DNA of 64,000 nt, taken from positions 12,539-76,538 of the forward strand of contig DATKXU010000012.1 of the NCBI GenBank assembly GCA_035528905.1. Direction: 5' to 3'. The notes beneath the pieces were generated by a model, which did no database searches, was not told the DNA's origin, and saw only the letters and a list, made by a program, of their open reading frames with translations. Source of the DNA: DATKXU01 sp035528905 (GTDB lineage Bacteria; Armatimonadota; UBA5829; DTJY01). Both the position numbers and the translations under genes were made by a program. Positions 1-7,707 of the stretch are shown here, piece by piece. Within the stretch, counting starts at the first letter, position 1. Each line of letters opens with the position of its first letter.

Positions 1-263
1 GCCTGGAGATACCTGGGATGAGACCGCAGTACGATGCGCCTTGCGACTTCGAGTGCGGGATGGCCTGCCATGAGGGCCTCCCTGAACTGCTCCACTTGAA
101 TGCGGTGCTTCTGTTCGGAAGGGATGGCCCGGGCAACAGAGGCGAGCATCACGAGTCCCCGTTCGAGCTTCCCTGATTCCGCCAAGCGAGGCAGGCCCTT
201 CACAATAAGAATGCTTACATACTTTGCCAGCCAGCGACCAACTGATCGTCGGTACGTTGACAC
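1..263 (-). CDS. hypothetical protein, N-terminal part only (runs off the window)
   Basis: The reverse strand is open from a GTG at 263 to the left edge (about 87 codons) and starts VSTYRRSVGRWLAKYV. A strong AAGGAGGG sits just upstream of the start, and a perfect sigma-70 consensus promoter lies about 90 bases further upstream. The product is basic and helical-looking, with a short hydrophobic stretch (YVSILIVKGL), then an R/E-rich segment ending near RSHPRYLQ. I do not recognise the family, and the truncation prevents a domain call. Reading frame, ribosome site and promoter agree, so I believe it is a real gene although only its 5' end is here. Confidence 0.6.
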   Translation of the reverse strand, partial: MSTYRRSVGRWLAKYVSILIVKGLPRLAESGKLERGLVMLASVARAIPSEQKHRIQVEQFREALMAGHPALEVARRIVLRSHPRYLQ

Positions 264-350
264 CGCCCATCCCTCCTTCACTGGCTTGATCTACCAACGA
301 GTGGAAGTGCGACGGCTATGCCTGGGCATAGTCATACCAAGGCATCGAAG

Positions 351-379
351 ATTATAGTATCACCAGACTAGCTTGTCAA
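351..379 (-). promoter_or_regulatory. consensus sigma-70 promoter for the truncated minus-strand gene
   Basis: On the minus strand TTGACA (379-374) is followed by a 17-base spacer and TATAAT (356-351). Both hexamers match the consensus exactly with ideal spacing. The start of transcription would be near 344, giving an 80-base leader before the GTG at 263. Confidence 0.8.
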
Positions 380-736
380 GACTTGCATCTAGTTTCACGT
401 CGCTAGCCAAAAGACTTCTGTGCTAACTCGCTTCCCACAGGGGAGATTTCCAGTTGCTGCGAATAGCTAAACCTCTCGCCAGCACTGAGGCTAAGACGAC
501 GAGCCTTGTGCTAACCAGAGCCCGCCTTTCTTTCATTACTTCGACATTGGCTTTGTTTTGCCCTTCCGGTTCTTGCTTGACGGTTGCTAGTTTGATACAG
601 CGGGTAGGCTCCCACAGCGTTCTCCCGTCAGGCCGTTTGCGTGTTTGCAAAGTCGTCGGCTTCCGTGCTATTCTGAAGACCCGGTACAGGGCAGCGAGAG
701 GTCCGGGTACTAGACGAAAGCAGACGGAGGTGGTTT
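380..736. other. intergenic region with a candidate plus-strand promoter (645-674)
   Basis: No convincing gene: open frames on either strand here are short, overlap each other and lack ribosome sites. Near the right end TTGCAA (645-650), an 18-base spacer ending in TGC, and TATTCT (669-674) make a plausible extended -10 promoter for the membrane protein starting at 737. The rest holds nothing I recognise. Confidence 0.45.
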
Positions 737-1108
737 ATGGATAAGCGTGCGCGTGTCGTTGGCATGGCCGTCTTCGCGCTGGGTGTGGTTGTGCTGCTAT
801 TCGTCTTCGGGGTAGCTTATACCATGTTCACGTCGCCGGCCGATGAGCTTCTCTCCCCGAGAGGAGGACAGAGCCCATCGCTTACCGGTGCGGGATTGGG
901 GAATGCGTTGGCCGCGGCTTTGGTGAGACTAGTCCTGCTGTTCGTGATGACGCTGGCCGGCTCTCTGATAGCGAGCAAGGGCATCCAGCTTTACCTCGGA
1001 AGTGGCGAACGTCCGGAGAAGCCTGGGGCCCCGCGGGAAGCCGCACCCGGGGGTTCGAAAACGCGCAGGACTAAGTCCTCGCAAAGGCAGCCGGATGAAT
1101 CTGCTTAG
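737..1108 (+). CDS. small two-helix membrane protein, unknown function
   Basis: A 123-residue protein whose ATG follows a GGAGGTGG ribosome site. Two hydrophobic segments are visible, about residues 7-29 and 57-81, followed by a 35-residue basic, Pro/Ser/Lys-rich cytoplasmic-looking tail (SKTRRTKSSQRQ). The linker between the helices is Ser/Gly/Pro-rich. No family is recognised. It stands alone, with candidate promoters before it (645-674) and before the next gene, so no functional inference can be drawn from an operon. Confidence 0.65.
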   Translation: MDKRARVVGMAVFALGVVVLLFVFGVAYTMFTSPADELLSPRGGQSPSLTGAGLGNALAAALVRLVLLFVMTLAGSLIASKGIQLYLGSGERPEKPGAPREAAPGGSKTRRTKSSQRQPDESA

Positions 1109-1165
1109 CGGACATGTTAGCGGACATGGCATAAGACTGTTTTCGAGAGGCGGTCACCTGTTCCG

Positions 1166-1194
1166 TTGCGCCAAACCGGCCTTTGTGCTAAAAT
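1166..1194 (+). promoter_or_regulatory. candidate extended -10 promoter for the MgtC-like gene
   Basis: TTGCGC (1166-1171), a 17-base spacer ending in TGC, and TAAAAT (1189-1194). The TGn before the -10 makes this an extended -10 element. It lies about 48 bases before the ATG at 1242. Confidence 0.55.
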
Positions 1195-1241
1195 CCAGGA
1201 ACTATGATGCTGGCGCGGCTAATACCGCGAGGTGAGGACAC

Positions 1242-1898
1242 ATGCAAGAGATGCTTTCTATGGGTTTCAAGCTCCTTCTGGCAGGGATACTTGGCGGCTT
1301 TGTCGGGTACGAGCGTGAGGTGCATGAGCATCCTGCCGGCCTGCGCACACACATCCTGGTGTGTCTTGGGTCGGCCCTGATTACCCTCGTGTCGCTGTCG
1401 TTCTCTTCTACGCGCAGCGATCCGGGCCGCATCGCCGCGCAGATAGTGAGCGGAATCGGGTTCCTCGGCGCCGGCACTATACTGCGCCAGGGCAGCATCG
1501 TACGCGGGCTGACAACCGCTGCAAGCCTATGGACTGTGGCTGGGATCGGCATGGCGGTTGCCATCGGCGGAGTTTATTACTGGGTGGCGGTGATTGCCAC
1601 CGCCATAGTGTTCATAACGCTGTCTATCATGCGGAGTCTCGAGCCCTCGATGGTGAAAAGGACAGGGGGCTCCTTGTATGTCGAGGTGTCGGAGCGTCAA
1701 TTGCAGACCCTGGCGACTTTGATAAACAAACTTGCGGATATGGGGGTTTCAATTCAATCGGTCAAGAGCCTGGAAGCACCCGCTGAGGGCAAGCGCGCTT
1801 TCAAGCTGGAAGTCGCAATCCCGCGGGGAGCGAAGCTCGAAGCCGTCACGCAATTGCTGGTCGGCGAAGCGGGCGTAGATCGGTTCGAATGGGCGTAG
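1242..1898 (+). CDS. MgtC/SapB family membrane protein
   Basis: A 218-residue protein. The N-terminal 140 residues carry several hydrophobic helices with family hallmarks: GGFVGYERE near residues 19-27, then PAGLRTHILVCLGSAL, and a Gly-rich helix (GIGFLGAGTILRQG) before LTTAASLW. The C-terminal ~75 residues form a soluble, ACT-like basic/hydrophobic domain, as in long MgtC-type proteins. In the studied members these inner-membrane proteins act in Mg2+-limited growth, often by modulating the F-type ATPase; whether this one does is unknown. The start is the ATG after GAGGTGAGGAC. It is a single gene between its own promoter and the nusA promoter. Confidence 0.85.
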   Translation: MQEMLSMGFKLLLAGILGGFVGYEREVHEHPAGLRTHILVCLGSALITLVSLSFSSTRSDPGRIAAQIVSGIGFLGAGTILRQGSIVRGLTTAASLWTVAGIGMAVAIGGVYYWVAVIATAIVFITLSIMRSLEPSMVKRTGGSLYVEVSERQLQTLATLINKLADMGVSIQSVKSLEAPAEGKRAFKLEVAIPRGAKLEAVTQLLVGEAGVDRFEWA

Positions 1899-1923
1899 CG
1901 CATTGCGTGCGCCCAAAAAATGC

Positions 1924-1953
1924 TTGCATCTGTCTCAGGGTTTGTGCTATACT
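1924..1953 (+). promoter_or_regulatory. candidate nusA operon promoter
   Basis: TTGCAT (1924-1929), an 18-base spacer ending TGC, and TATACT (1948-1953) form an extended -10 promoter. Transcription would start near 1960, leaving a leader of about 85 bases before nusA that contains the hairpin at 1982-2009. Confidence 0.65.
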
Positions 1954-1981
1954 TATTTCGGGTTAAGCCTAGTGCCTGGTG

Positions 1982-2009
1982 AAAGAGTGGGTCGCACGCC
2001 CACTCTTTT
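1982..2009 (+). terminator. nusA leader hairpin, probable attenuator
   Basis: AAAGAGTGGG (1982-1991) pairs perfectly with CCCACTCTTT (1999-2008) around a 7-base loop, followed by a T-rich stretch. It lies between the promoter and the nusA start, so it is shaped like an intrinsic terminator inside a leader. In Bacillus the rimP-nusA operon is autoregulated by NusA-dependent attenuation in its leader; the same role here is an inference. Confidence 0.65.
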
Positions 2010-2046
2010 ATGTTGTTGTAGCACCGGCCGGGCCGGAAGGTGTGTC

Positions 2047-3573
2047 ATGGACGGAGATTTCATAGAAGCGCTGCGTGCGATCGAAAAAGAGAAAGAGATA
2101 CCGCTCGAGGTGCTCTTGGAGACCGTGGAGTCGGCGCTTGTTACTGCTTACAAGAAGAACTTCGCAGCCGCGGGCGATGTCAAGTTCCGCGTCGAGACAT
2201 CGAAGGTGGGCTTCAGGGTCTACTGTGAGAAAACCGTGGTTGACGAAGTAGTGAACGAGCATTCCGAGATTGCGCTTGACGAGGCGTTGAAGGTAGATCC
2301 GGGAGCCTCCGTGGAGGGCGTGATCGAGGTCGAGGTCACCCCCGAGGACTTTGGCCGGATTGCCGCCCAAACAGCCAAGCAGGTTGTCATGCAGCGCATA
2401 CGTGAAGCTGAACGCGAGCACGTTTTCGAAGAGTTCAGCGACAGAATAGGCGAAGTGATCACAGGCACCGTCCAACGCCAGGAGCAGCGTCATGTGTTCG
2501 TTAACGTCGGGAAGGTGGAAGCGCTTCTTCCGATCAGCGAGCAAGTGCCTGCGGAGCCCTATAGGTTCAACGACCGCATAAAAGTATATGTCCTGGAGGT
2601 CAGGCGCACGCCGAAAGGCCCGCAGGTCATAGTCTCACGCAGCCATCCGAGCTTGATCAGGCGACTTTTCGAGCTGGAAGTGCCGGAGATACACGATGGC
2701 ATAGTGACCATAAAGTCCGTGGCTCGCGAGGCCGGCGCGCGCTCGAAGATGGCTGTTGTGTCCAGCGACGAGAAGGTTGACCCGGTAGGCGCGTGTGTCG
2801 GCCATCGGGGCAGCCGCGTGCAGGCAGTCGTCAATGAACTGTATGACGAGAAGATAGACATCGTCCGCTGGCACGAGGAGGCGAACCGGTTCATCGCGGA
2901 AGCTCTGAGTCCTGCCAAAGTGGTCTCGGTGACCACAAATGAAGAGACGAAGAGCGCGTTCGTAATCGTTCCTGACAATCAGCTCTCTCTGGCTATAGGG
3001 AAGGCCGGACAGAACGTTCGTCTTGCGGCGCGCTTGACGGGCTGGCGCATTGACATCAGAAGTGAGGCACAGGTGGCAAGAGCCGCGCTCACCGCCGAGG
3101 CTGCCGAGGAGATCAGTGCTGCGCAGGAAGAGCCCAAGGCGGAGGCGGCCAAGGATGCGGTAAAGCCGGAGGCCGAGGGTTCTGATGCTGGCTCGGAGAA
3201 GAAACCAGCTCGCAAGCGGGCTAAGCGTGTAACTGCGGCGGCCAAGGGCGCGGTAAAACCGGAGGCCGAGGGTTCTGGTGCTGGCTCGGAGAAGAAACCA
3301 GCTCGCAAGCGGGCTAAGCGTGTAACTGCGGCGGCCAAGGATGCGGTAAAGCCGGAGGCCGAGGGTTCTAATGCTGGCTCGGAGAAGAGTAAACCAGCTC
3401 GCAAGCGGGCTAAGCGCGTAACTGCGGCGGCTAAGGACGCGGTAAAGCCGGAGGCCGAGGGTTCTAATGCTGGCTCGGAGAAGAGTAAACCAGCTCGCAA
3501 GCGGGCTAAGCGCGTAACTGCGGCGGCCAAGGACGCGGCAAAGGATGATGAGACACCGAAAAGTGCCGATTAG
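2047..3573 (+). CDS. nusA: transcription termination/antitermination factor NusA with repetitive basic tail
   Basis: NusA binds RNA polymerase and nascent RNA, modulating pausing, termination and antitermination. The ATG at 2047 follows GGAAGG and gives MDGDFIEAL, the usual NusA beginning; the frame stays open further upstream but only into the leader hairpin. Of 508 residues, about 1-130 are the polymerase-binding domain, 135-200 the S1 domain (GEVITGTV), 230-285 KH1 (VGHRGSRV) and 295-345 KH2 (AIGKAGQNVR). From residue 367 the tail holds four near-identical 31-32 residue repeats alternating acidic EAEGS and basic KPARKRAKR blocks, ending AAAK. The usual upstream partner rimP is absent. ylxR overlaps its end. 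Confidence 0.97.
   Translation: MDGDFIEALRAIEKEKEIPLEVLLETVESALVTAYKKNFAAAGDVKFRVETSKVGFRVYCEKTVVDEVVNEHSEIALDEALKVDPGASVEGVIEVEVTPEDFGRIAAQTAKQVVMQRIREAEREHVFEEFSDRIGEVITGTVQRQEQRHVFVNVGKVEALLPISEQVPAEPYRFNDRIKVYVLEVRRTPKGPQVIVSRSHPSLIRRLFELEVPEIHDGIVTIKSVAREAGARSKMAVVSSDEKVDPVGACVGHRGSRVQAVVNELYDEKIDIVRWHEEANRFIAEALSPAKVVSVTTNEETKSAFVIVPDNQLSLAIGKAGQNVRLAARLTGWRIDIRSEAQVARAALTAEAAEEISAAQEEPKAEAAKDAVKPEAEGSDAGSEKKPARKRAKRVTAAAKGAVKPEAEGSGAGSEKKPARKRAKRVTAAAKDAVKPEAEGSNAGSEKSKPARKRAKRVTAAAKDAVKPEAEGSNAGSEKSKPARKRAKRVTAAAKDAAKDDETPKSAD
3145..3522 (+). repeat. four tandem 93/96-base repeats in the NusA tail
   Basis: Copies begin at 3145, 3238, 3331 and 3427, with periods 93, 93, 96 and 96. The last two carry an extra Ser-Lys codon pair. 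The copies are nearly identical in DNA as well as protein, so the array is recent or homogenised. A fifth partial copy starts at 3523. Confidence 0.95.
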
Positions 3574-3826
3574 AACCTGCGTTGCGTGCAGGACAAAGGG
3601 GGACAAGAAGAGCCTGGTGCGGGTCGTCAGGACGCCATCAGGAGAGATAGTTGTTGACCCTACGGGGAGGATGCCCGGCAGGGGCGCGTATCTGTGCCCG
3701 TCGCCGGAGTGTTTGCGCCGTGCGGTGAGAGAAAAGCGGCTGTCCCGGGGGCTTCGGGCGGAGATCGCCGACGAAGCTGTCCGGCAGCTTGAAAGAGCTA
3801 TGGGACAAGGGTCGGAAGAGATGTAG
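3545..3826 (+). CDS. ylxR: YlxR/RnpM family RNA-binding protein (DUF448)
   Basis: A 93-residue basic protein with the family's signatures: RTCVACR near residues 10-16, DPTGRMPGRGAYLC in the middle and a C-terminal helix-rich part (CLRRAVREKRL). The family sits between nusA and infB in many bacteria; it binds nucleic acid and has been linked to RNase P modulation in Bacillus. The ATG at 3545 (or 3548) lies inside the end of nusA, an overlap of about 29 bases, which indicates translational coupling. The L7Ae-like gene that often follows in Firmicutes is missing; 163 bases without a gene separate it from infB. Confidence 0.92.
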   Translation: MMRHRKVPIRTCVACRTKGDKKSLVRVVRTPSGEIVVDPTGRMPGRGAYLCPSPECLRRAVREKRLSRGLRAEIADEAVRQLERAMGQGSEEM

Positions 3827-3989
3827 GACATAGGGTGTTGGTTCGGCCAGAGTGCGATCGTCGCACGGGGGCATAGTCGCCTCAGAGCATTTGTGGCCCA
3901 GATGCCGGATTGAGGCGTACCGACCCGCTTCGAAATATGTGTCTTGCGGATTGGCGCGGCCCTGTGTTCTTGAGTGAGGTGACAGTACG

Positions 3990-5996
3990 ATGGCTAACGT
4001 GCGAGTTTACGAATTGGCGAGAGAACTTGATATCAGCAGTCGTGACTTGATGATTGCCCTGGCCGATTTGGGCGTCGAGATCAAGAATCATGCGAGCAGT
4101 CTGGACGAGAAGACGGTCGGCATGGTCAAGGAGGCCCTCAGCAAGGACGGCGGACGCGCCGAGGAGAAGAAGCCGGAAGTTGCGCTGCCGGATCAGGTCA
4201 CGGTGCGGCAGTTGGCGGAACTCCTGGGCGTCGCTACTGTGGACGTCCAGAAGGCCCTTGTGAAGCAGAGGGCGCTCGTCGCCGTCAACCAAGCGGTTGC
4301 CCCTGAGCTGGCAAGGAAAGTCACCGAAACCTTCGGGTATTCGGTGGCGGTCCCGGAGCCGGTCAAGGTGGAAAAGCCCGAACCCGAGCCTGAGCCGAAG
4401 CAGAAGGCAGCCCCGGCGAAGCCGGAGGTCCCCCTGCCGAAACCCAAGCCTGCTCGCAAGCCGAAGCCCGCTCGTGAGACAGCCCTCGTGCCTCGGCCTC
4501 CCATCGTTACCATCCTCGGACACGTTGACCACGGGAAGACCACCTTGCTGGATGCGATCCGAAAGACCAATGTTATTGATCAGGAGTTCGGCGGCATCAC
4601 GCAGCACATCGGTGCCTATCAGGTGGACGTCAAGGGCAAGAAGATCACGTTTGTGGATACCCCCGGCCATGAGGCGTTCACGGCAATGCGCGCGAGGGGA
4701 GCGCAGGTAACGGACGTCGCCGTCCTCGTCGTGGCAGCGGATGACGGTGTAATGCCGCAGACGATAGAAGCGCTGGATCACGCGCGCGCCGCTGCCGTCC
4801 AGATTGTTGTGGCTATCAACAAGATAGACAAACCCGAAGCAAACGTGGAGCGCACGAAGCAGCAGCTTGCCGACCTCGGCCTTGTTGTCGAGGAATGGGG
4901 CGGCGATACGGTTTCTGTGGACGTCTCGGCCAAGACTCAGCAGAACGTGGATGAGCTGCTCGACATGATTCTCCTCGTCGCCGAGCTGGCTGAGCTCAAA
5001 GCAGATCCTACAGGCCACGTGGAGGCGACTGTTGTTGAGGCGCAGCTCGACAAGGGCAAGGGTCCCATTGCCACGGTTCTGGTGCAGTCGGGGACGCTCA
5101 AGCAGGGCGAGGCGGTCGTGGTAGGCCAGTCCTACGGGCGTATCAAAGCGATGCTGGACGACCGTGGACATAGAATCCAGAAGGTGGGACCGTCTACGCC
5201 GGCGGAGATAGTGGGCTTGTCGAGCGTGCCGCTCGCCGGCGACAAGCTCGAGGTCGCGAAGAGCGAGAAAGAGGCCAGGCAGATCGCCGAGGCCCGCGCG
5301 CAGGAGACGCGTTCGGAAAGGCTGGCGTCTGTGCAGCGCGTGACCCTCGCCGATCTGTACAGGCAGCTTCGGGAGGGCACTGTTAAGGAACTCAACGTTA
5401 TCCTGAAGGGCGACGTGCAGGGATCCGTGGAGGCTATTCGCCAATCCTTGGAGCGGCTCTCTACCGACGAGGTCAGGGTGAACCTCATCCACAGCGGCGT
5501 GGGGAACATAGGCGAGTCGGATGTTTTGCTCGCATCCGCATCGAATGCAGTTGTGATAGGCTTCAACGTCAAGGTGGATCCGCAGGCCAAACGCACTGCT
5601 GAGGCCGAGCATATTGATGTGCGGACCTACCAGGTAATCTATGGACTTCTCGACGAGATGAAGGCTGCCATGGAGGGCCTCCTCGAGCCGGTACTCGAGG
5701 AGTCTGTGATCGGTCATGTCGAGGTGAGGCAGGTCTTCAGACTGCCGCGCAGCGGAGTTGTCGCCGGCAGCTACGTCACCGACGGTAAGGTCCAGAGGAG
5801 CGCGGAAGCTCGTGTCATCCGCGATGGCGAGGTTGTCCGCACGGGCAAAGTATCCTCGCTGCGGCATTTGAAGGAAGATGTTCGTGAGATGGCCTCCGGT
5901 TTCGAGTGCGGCGTAATGCTGGAGGGATTCAATGACTTCCAGGAGGGCGATACGATCGAGTTCTTCACCGTCGAGGAGATCGCCCGAAGGATCTAA
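3990..5996 (+). CDS. infB: translation initiation factor IF-2
   Basis: IF-2 is the GTPase that brings initiator fMet-tRNA to the 30S subunit and promotes subunit joining. Of 668 residues, the first ~50 form one IF2_N domain (VRVYELARELDISS), a second lies near residues 70-120, then a Pro/Lys/Glu-rich linker. G1 is GHVDHGKTT (about 177-185), G3 DTPGHEAF, G4 NKID. The beta-barrel and C-terminal fMet-tRNA-binding domains follow, ending EIARRI. The linker is short, so the protein is smaller than the enterobacterial form. The ATG follows GAGGTGA. It belongs to the nusA-to-ribF gene series. Confidence 0.97.
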   Translation: MANVRVYELARELDISSRDLMIALADLGVEIKNHASSLDEKTVGMVKEALSKDGGRAEEKKPEVALPDQVTVRQLAELLGVATVDVQKALVKQRALVAVNQAVAPELARKVTETFGYSVAVPEPVKVEKPEPEPEPKQKAAPAKPEVPLPKPKPARKPKPARETALVPRPPIVTILGHVDHGKTTLLDAIRKTNVIDQEFGGITQHIGAYQVDVKGKKITFVDTPGHEAFTAMRARGAQVTDVAVLVVAADDGVMPQTIEALDHARAAAVQIVVAINKIDKPEANVERTKQQLADLGLVVEEWGGDTVSVDVSAKTQQNVDELLDMILLVAELAELKADPTGHVEATVVEAQLDKGKGPIATVLVQSGTLKQGEAVVVGQSYGRIKAMLDDRGHRIQKVGPSTPAEIVGLSSVPLAGDKLEVAKSEKEARQIAEARAQETRSERLASVQRVTLADLYRQLREGTVKELNVILKGDVQGSVEAIRQSLERLSTDEVRVNLIHSGVGNIGESDVLLASASNAVVIGFNVKVDPQAKRTAEAEHIDVRTYQVIYGLLDEMKAAMEGLLEPVLEESVIGHVEVRQVFRLPRSGVVAGSYVTDGKVQRSAEARVIRDGEVVRTGKVSSLRHLKEDVREMASGFECGVMLEGFNDFQEGDTIEFFTVEEIARRI

Positions 5997-6106
5997 CTCG
6001 TGTCCCGGCGAGGATGGACAGAGGGAGTGGTGGAGTAATGAGGTACTGGGGGCCGGTCCCATCACTCCAATACTCCATTTGATCCCGTCTCCACGGAGGC
6101 ATCGGG

Positions 6107-6388
6107 ATGATTGTCGGTGTGCTGACCGTGGACCTTCTGGTCTCGGACAGCAATTCTCTGAAAGACAAGCGGCAGGTGGTCAAGGGCCTGCTCGACAGAA
6201 TAAAGAACAGATATAACGTATCGGCCGCCGAACTTGACGGCCTCGATACCTGGCGCAGAGCCGTGATCGGTGTGGCCTGTATCAGCAATGACAAGGGCGT
6301 GGCGAACGCGGTTCTGAATAAGGTGCTGGCGGGCATCGAGGCGAATCCCCGTGTGACGGTAGACGGCTGCCGGGTTGAATTCCTATAG
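6107..6388 (+). CDS. DUF503 (YlxP-like) protein
   Basis: A 93-residue protein starting MIVGVLTVDLLVSDSNSLKDKR, matching the DUF503/YlxP family, which lies between infB and rbfA in many genomes. The conserved SLKDKR and the middle WRRAVIGVACIS strand are present. Its biochemical role is unsettled; a link to ribosome maturation is inferred from its neighbours. CGGAGG precedes the ATG. The 110 bases between infB and this gene hold a palindrome-rich stretch (GTACTGGGGG...) but no gene. Confidence 0.88.
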   Translation: MIVGVLTVDLLVSDSNSLKDKRQVVKGLLDRIKNRYNVSAAELDGLDTWRRAVIGVACISNDKGVANAVLNKVLAGIEANPRVTVDGCRVEFL

Positions 6389-6398
6389 TGTCAGCGCG

Positions 6399-6749
6399 AT
6401 GACTACCAGACAAGAACGCGTGAAAGAGCTTTTGAAAACGGAGATCAGCGACATCCTGATGAGGGAGATCAAAGATCCGCGCCTGGGCTTCGTGACTATC
6501 ACCGATGCCGAGGTGTCGAAGGACTTGCGGCACGCTAAGGTGTACGTCAGCGTTTTGGGGGACGAACAGGCGAAAAAGGAAAGTCTGGCGGTTCTCCAAA
6601 GCGCGGCCGGCTACGTCCGTGGCGAGTTTGGACGGCGGGCACGGATGAAGGTAATCCCCGAAATATCTTTCAAGCTGGATCCCGCCATAGAGCATGGAGC
6701 GCGTATCTTCGAACTGTTGCAGCAGGTGAAGCACGATGACGAAAAGTGA
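6399..6749 (+). CDS. rbfA: ribosome-binding factor A
   Basis: RbfA binds the 30S subunit and helps mature the 16S rRNA 5' end. The 116 residues begin MTTRQERVKELLKTEI and contain the hallmark EIKDPRLGFVTIT and AKVYVSVLG. An in-frame ATG at 6375 would overlap DUF503 and add eight residues; I prefer 6399 because the RxxRV helix then sits where the family has it, although neither start has a clear Shine-Dalgarno. The next gene overlaps the end by 14 bases, so the two are probably translationally coupled. Confidence 0.92.
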   Translation: MTTRQERVKELLKTEISDILMREIKDPRLGFVTITDAEVSKDLRHAKVYVSVLGDEQAKKESLAVLQSAAGYVRGEFGRRARMKVIPEISFKLDPAIEHGARIFELLQQVKHDDEK

Positions 6750-7707
6750 TCTACAGGATGCTGTCTCCATACTGCGCGAGTGCAGCGATTTCCTGATCGC
6801 CGGTCACGTCAGCCCGGACGGCGACTGCCTTGGATGCATGTGCGCTCTTGCCTTGGCCCTGCAAGGCCCGGGCAAATCAGTCGTGCTCGTCAACCCTGAT
6901 GGCGTGCCCGACCTCTACCGATACCTGCCGGGAAGCGATCGTGTGGTCAGGGAAGTGCCGGCCGGCCGCAGGTTTGATGCAGCGATAGTGGTTGACTGCG
7001 AGGGCCTGGACAGGCTGGGCGTCGTCGCGGAGGCTCTGCCCTTATGCCGGAGGGTGCTGGAGATTGACCATCACCCCGGAGGCCGGCCCAGCTCGGACGT
7101 GCAGCTTGTTGACCCGTCCGCTGCCTCCTGCGGCGAGATCGTCGTGCAGCTCTTGAACGAGGCCGGGATCAAGATTGAGCACAACGTCGCCGAGTGTCTC
7201 CTGACAGCGGTCGTTACGGATACGGGCTCATTCAGATTCAGTAGCGTAAAGCCGTCCACGCTCAGGGCTGCTGCGACTCTGATTGAAGCGGGCGCTTCGA
7301 TCAGCAAGGTTGCCCGTAGAGTTTACGAGACTCGCTCTCTTTCCAGCGTCAAGCTGCTGGGAATAGCGCTATCCACCCTGCGCACGACGGCAGACGGCCA
7401 GATCGTCTATACCTCGATCACACGGGATCAAATGGCCTTATCGAGCGCCGCAGACGCCGAGACCGAGGGCATCGTAAACTATGTCCGGTCGGTGCGAGGC
7501 GCGCAGGTAGGAATCCTCTTCCGCGAATGCCAGGACGGAAACACAAAGGTCAGCCTGCGGTCGAGAGACGGGCTTGACATCAGCCAGGTTGCGCGGTTGT
7601 TCGGCGGAGGCGGCCACAGGGCAGCCGCCGGGTGTACTGTGGAGCGCCCGCTGTCCGATGCGGTCGGCCTCGTTGTAGATGCTGTCCAAAAATGGATGGG
7701 GTCCTGA
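6736..7707 (+). CDS. nrnA: NrnA-type DHH phosphoesterase (oligoribonuclease / pAp phosphatase)
   Basis: A 323-residue DHH/DHHA1 protein. The metal-binding motifs are GHVSPDGDCLG (residues ~22-32), VDCEG, the DHH triad EIDHHPGG and VTDTGSFRFS; the C-terminal DHHA1 domain has the substrate motif GGGGHRAAAGC. The family degrades short RNA oligonucleotides and 3'-phosphoadenosine 5'-phosphate in bacteria lacking Orn. AGGTGA precedes the ATG, which overlaps rbfA; truB overlaps its 3' end by 16 bases. The rbfA-nrnA-truB-ribF order is a widely conserved arrangement. Confidence 0.93.
   Translation: MTKSDLQDAVSILRECSDFLIAGHVSPDGDCLGCMCALALALQGPGKSVVLVNPDGVPDLYRYLPGSDRVVREVPAGRRFDAAIVVDCEGLDRLGVVAEALPLCRRVLEIDHHPGGRPSSDVQLVDPSAASCGEIVVQLLNEAGIKIEHNVAECLLTAVVTDTGSFRFSSVKPSTLRAAATLIEAGASISKVARRVYETRSLSSVKLLGIALSTLRTTADGQIVYTSITRDQMALSSAADAETEGIVNYVRSVRGAQVGILFRECQDGNTKVSLRSRDGLDISQVARLFGGGGHRAAAGCTVERPLSDAVGLVVDAVQKWMGS

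Noticed and set aside
454..744. 96-codon frame upstream of the first membrane protein
   Set aside because: No ribosome site, overlaps a 75-codon frame on the other strand, and lies over the promoter and ribosome site of the real gene.
2635..3831. 398-codon antisense frame opposite the NusA tail
   Set aside because: Its internal repeats (LRASIRTLGLRLYR) are only the complement of the NusA tail repeats.
3827..3989. Missing L7Ae-like ribosomal protein gene between ylxR and infB
   Set aside because: Checked the 163 bases for a small gene; no frame of suitable length exists, so the gene is absent and not overlooked.
3882..6065. 727-codon open frame on the minus strand opposite infB
   Set aside because: It is an antisense shadow of a GC-rich highly biased gene; its composition (Leu/His/Arg/Asp-rich) has no domain and no ribosome site, while infB in the plus frame is unmistakable.
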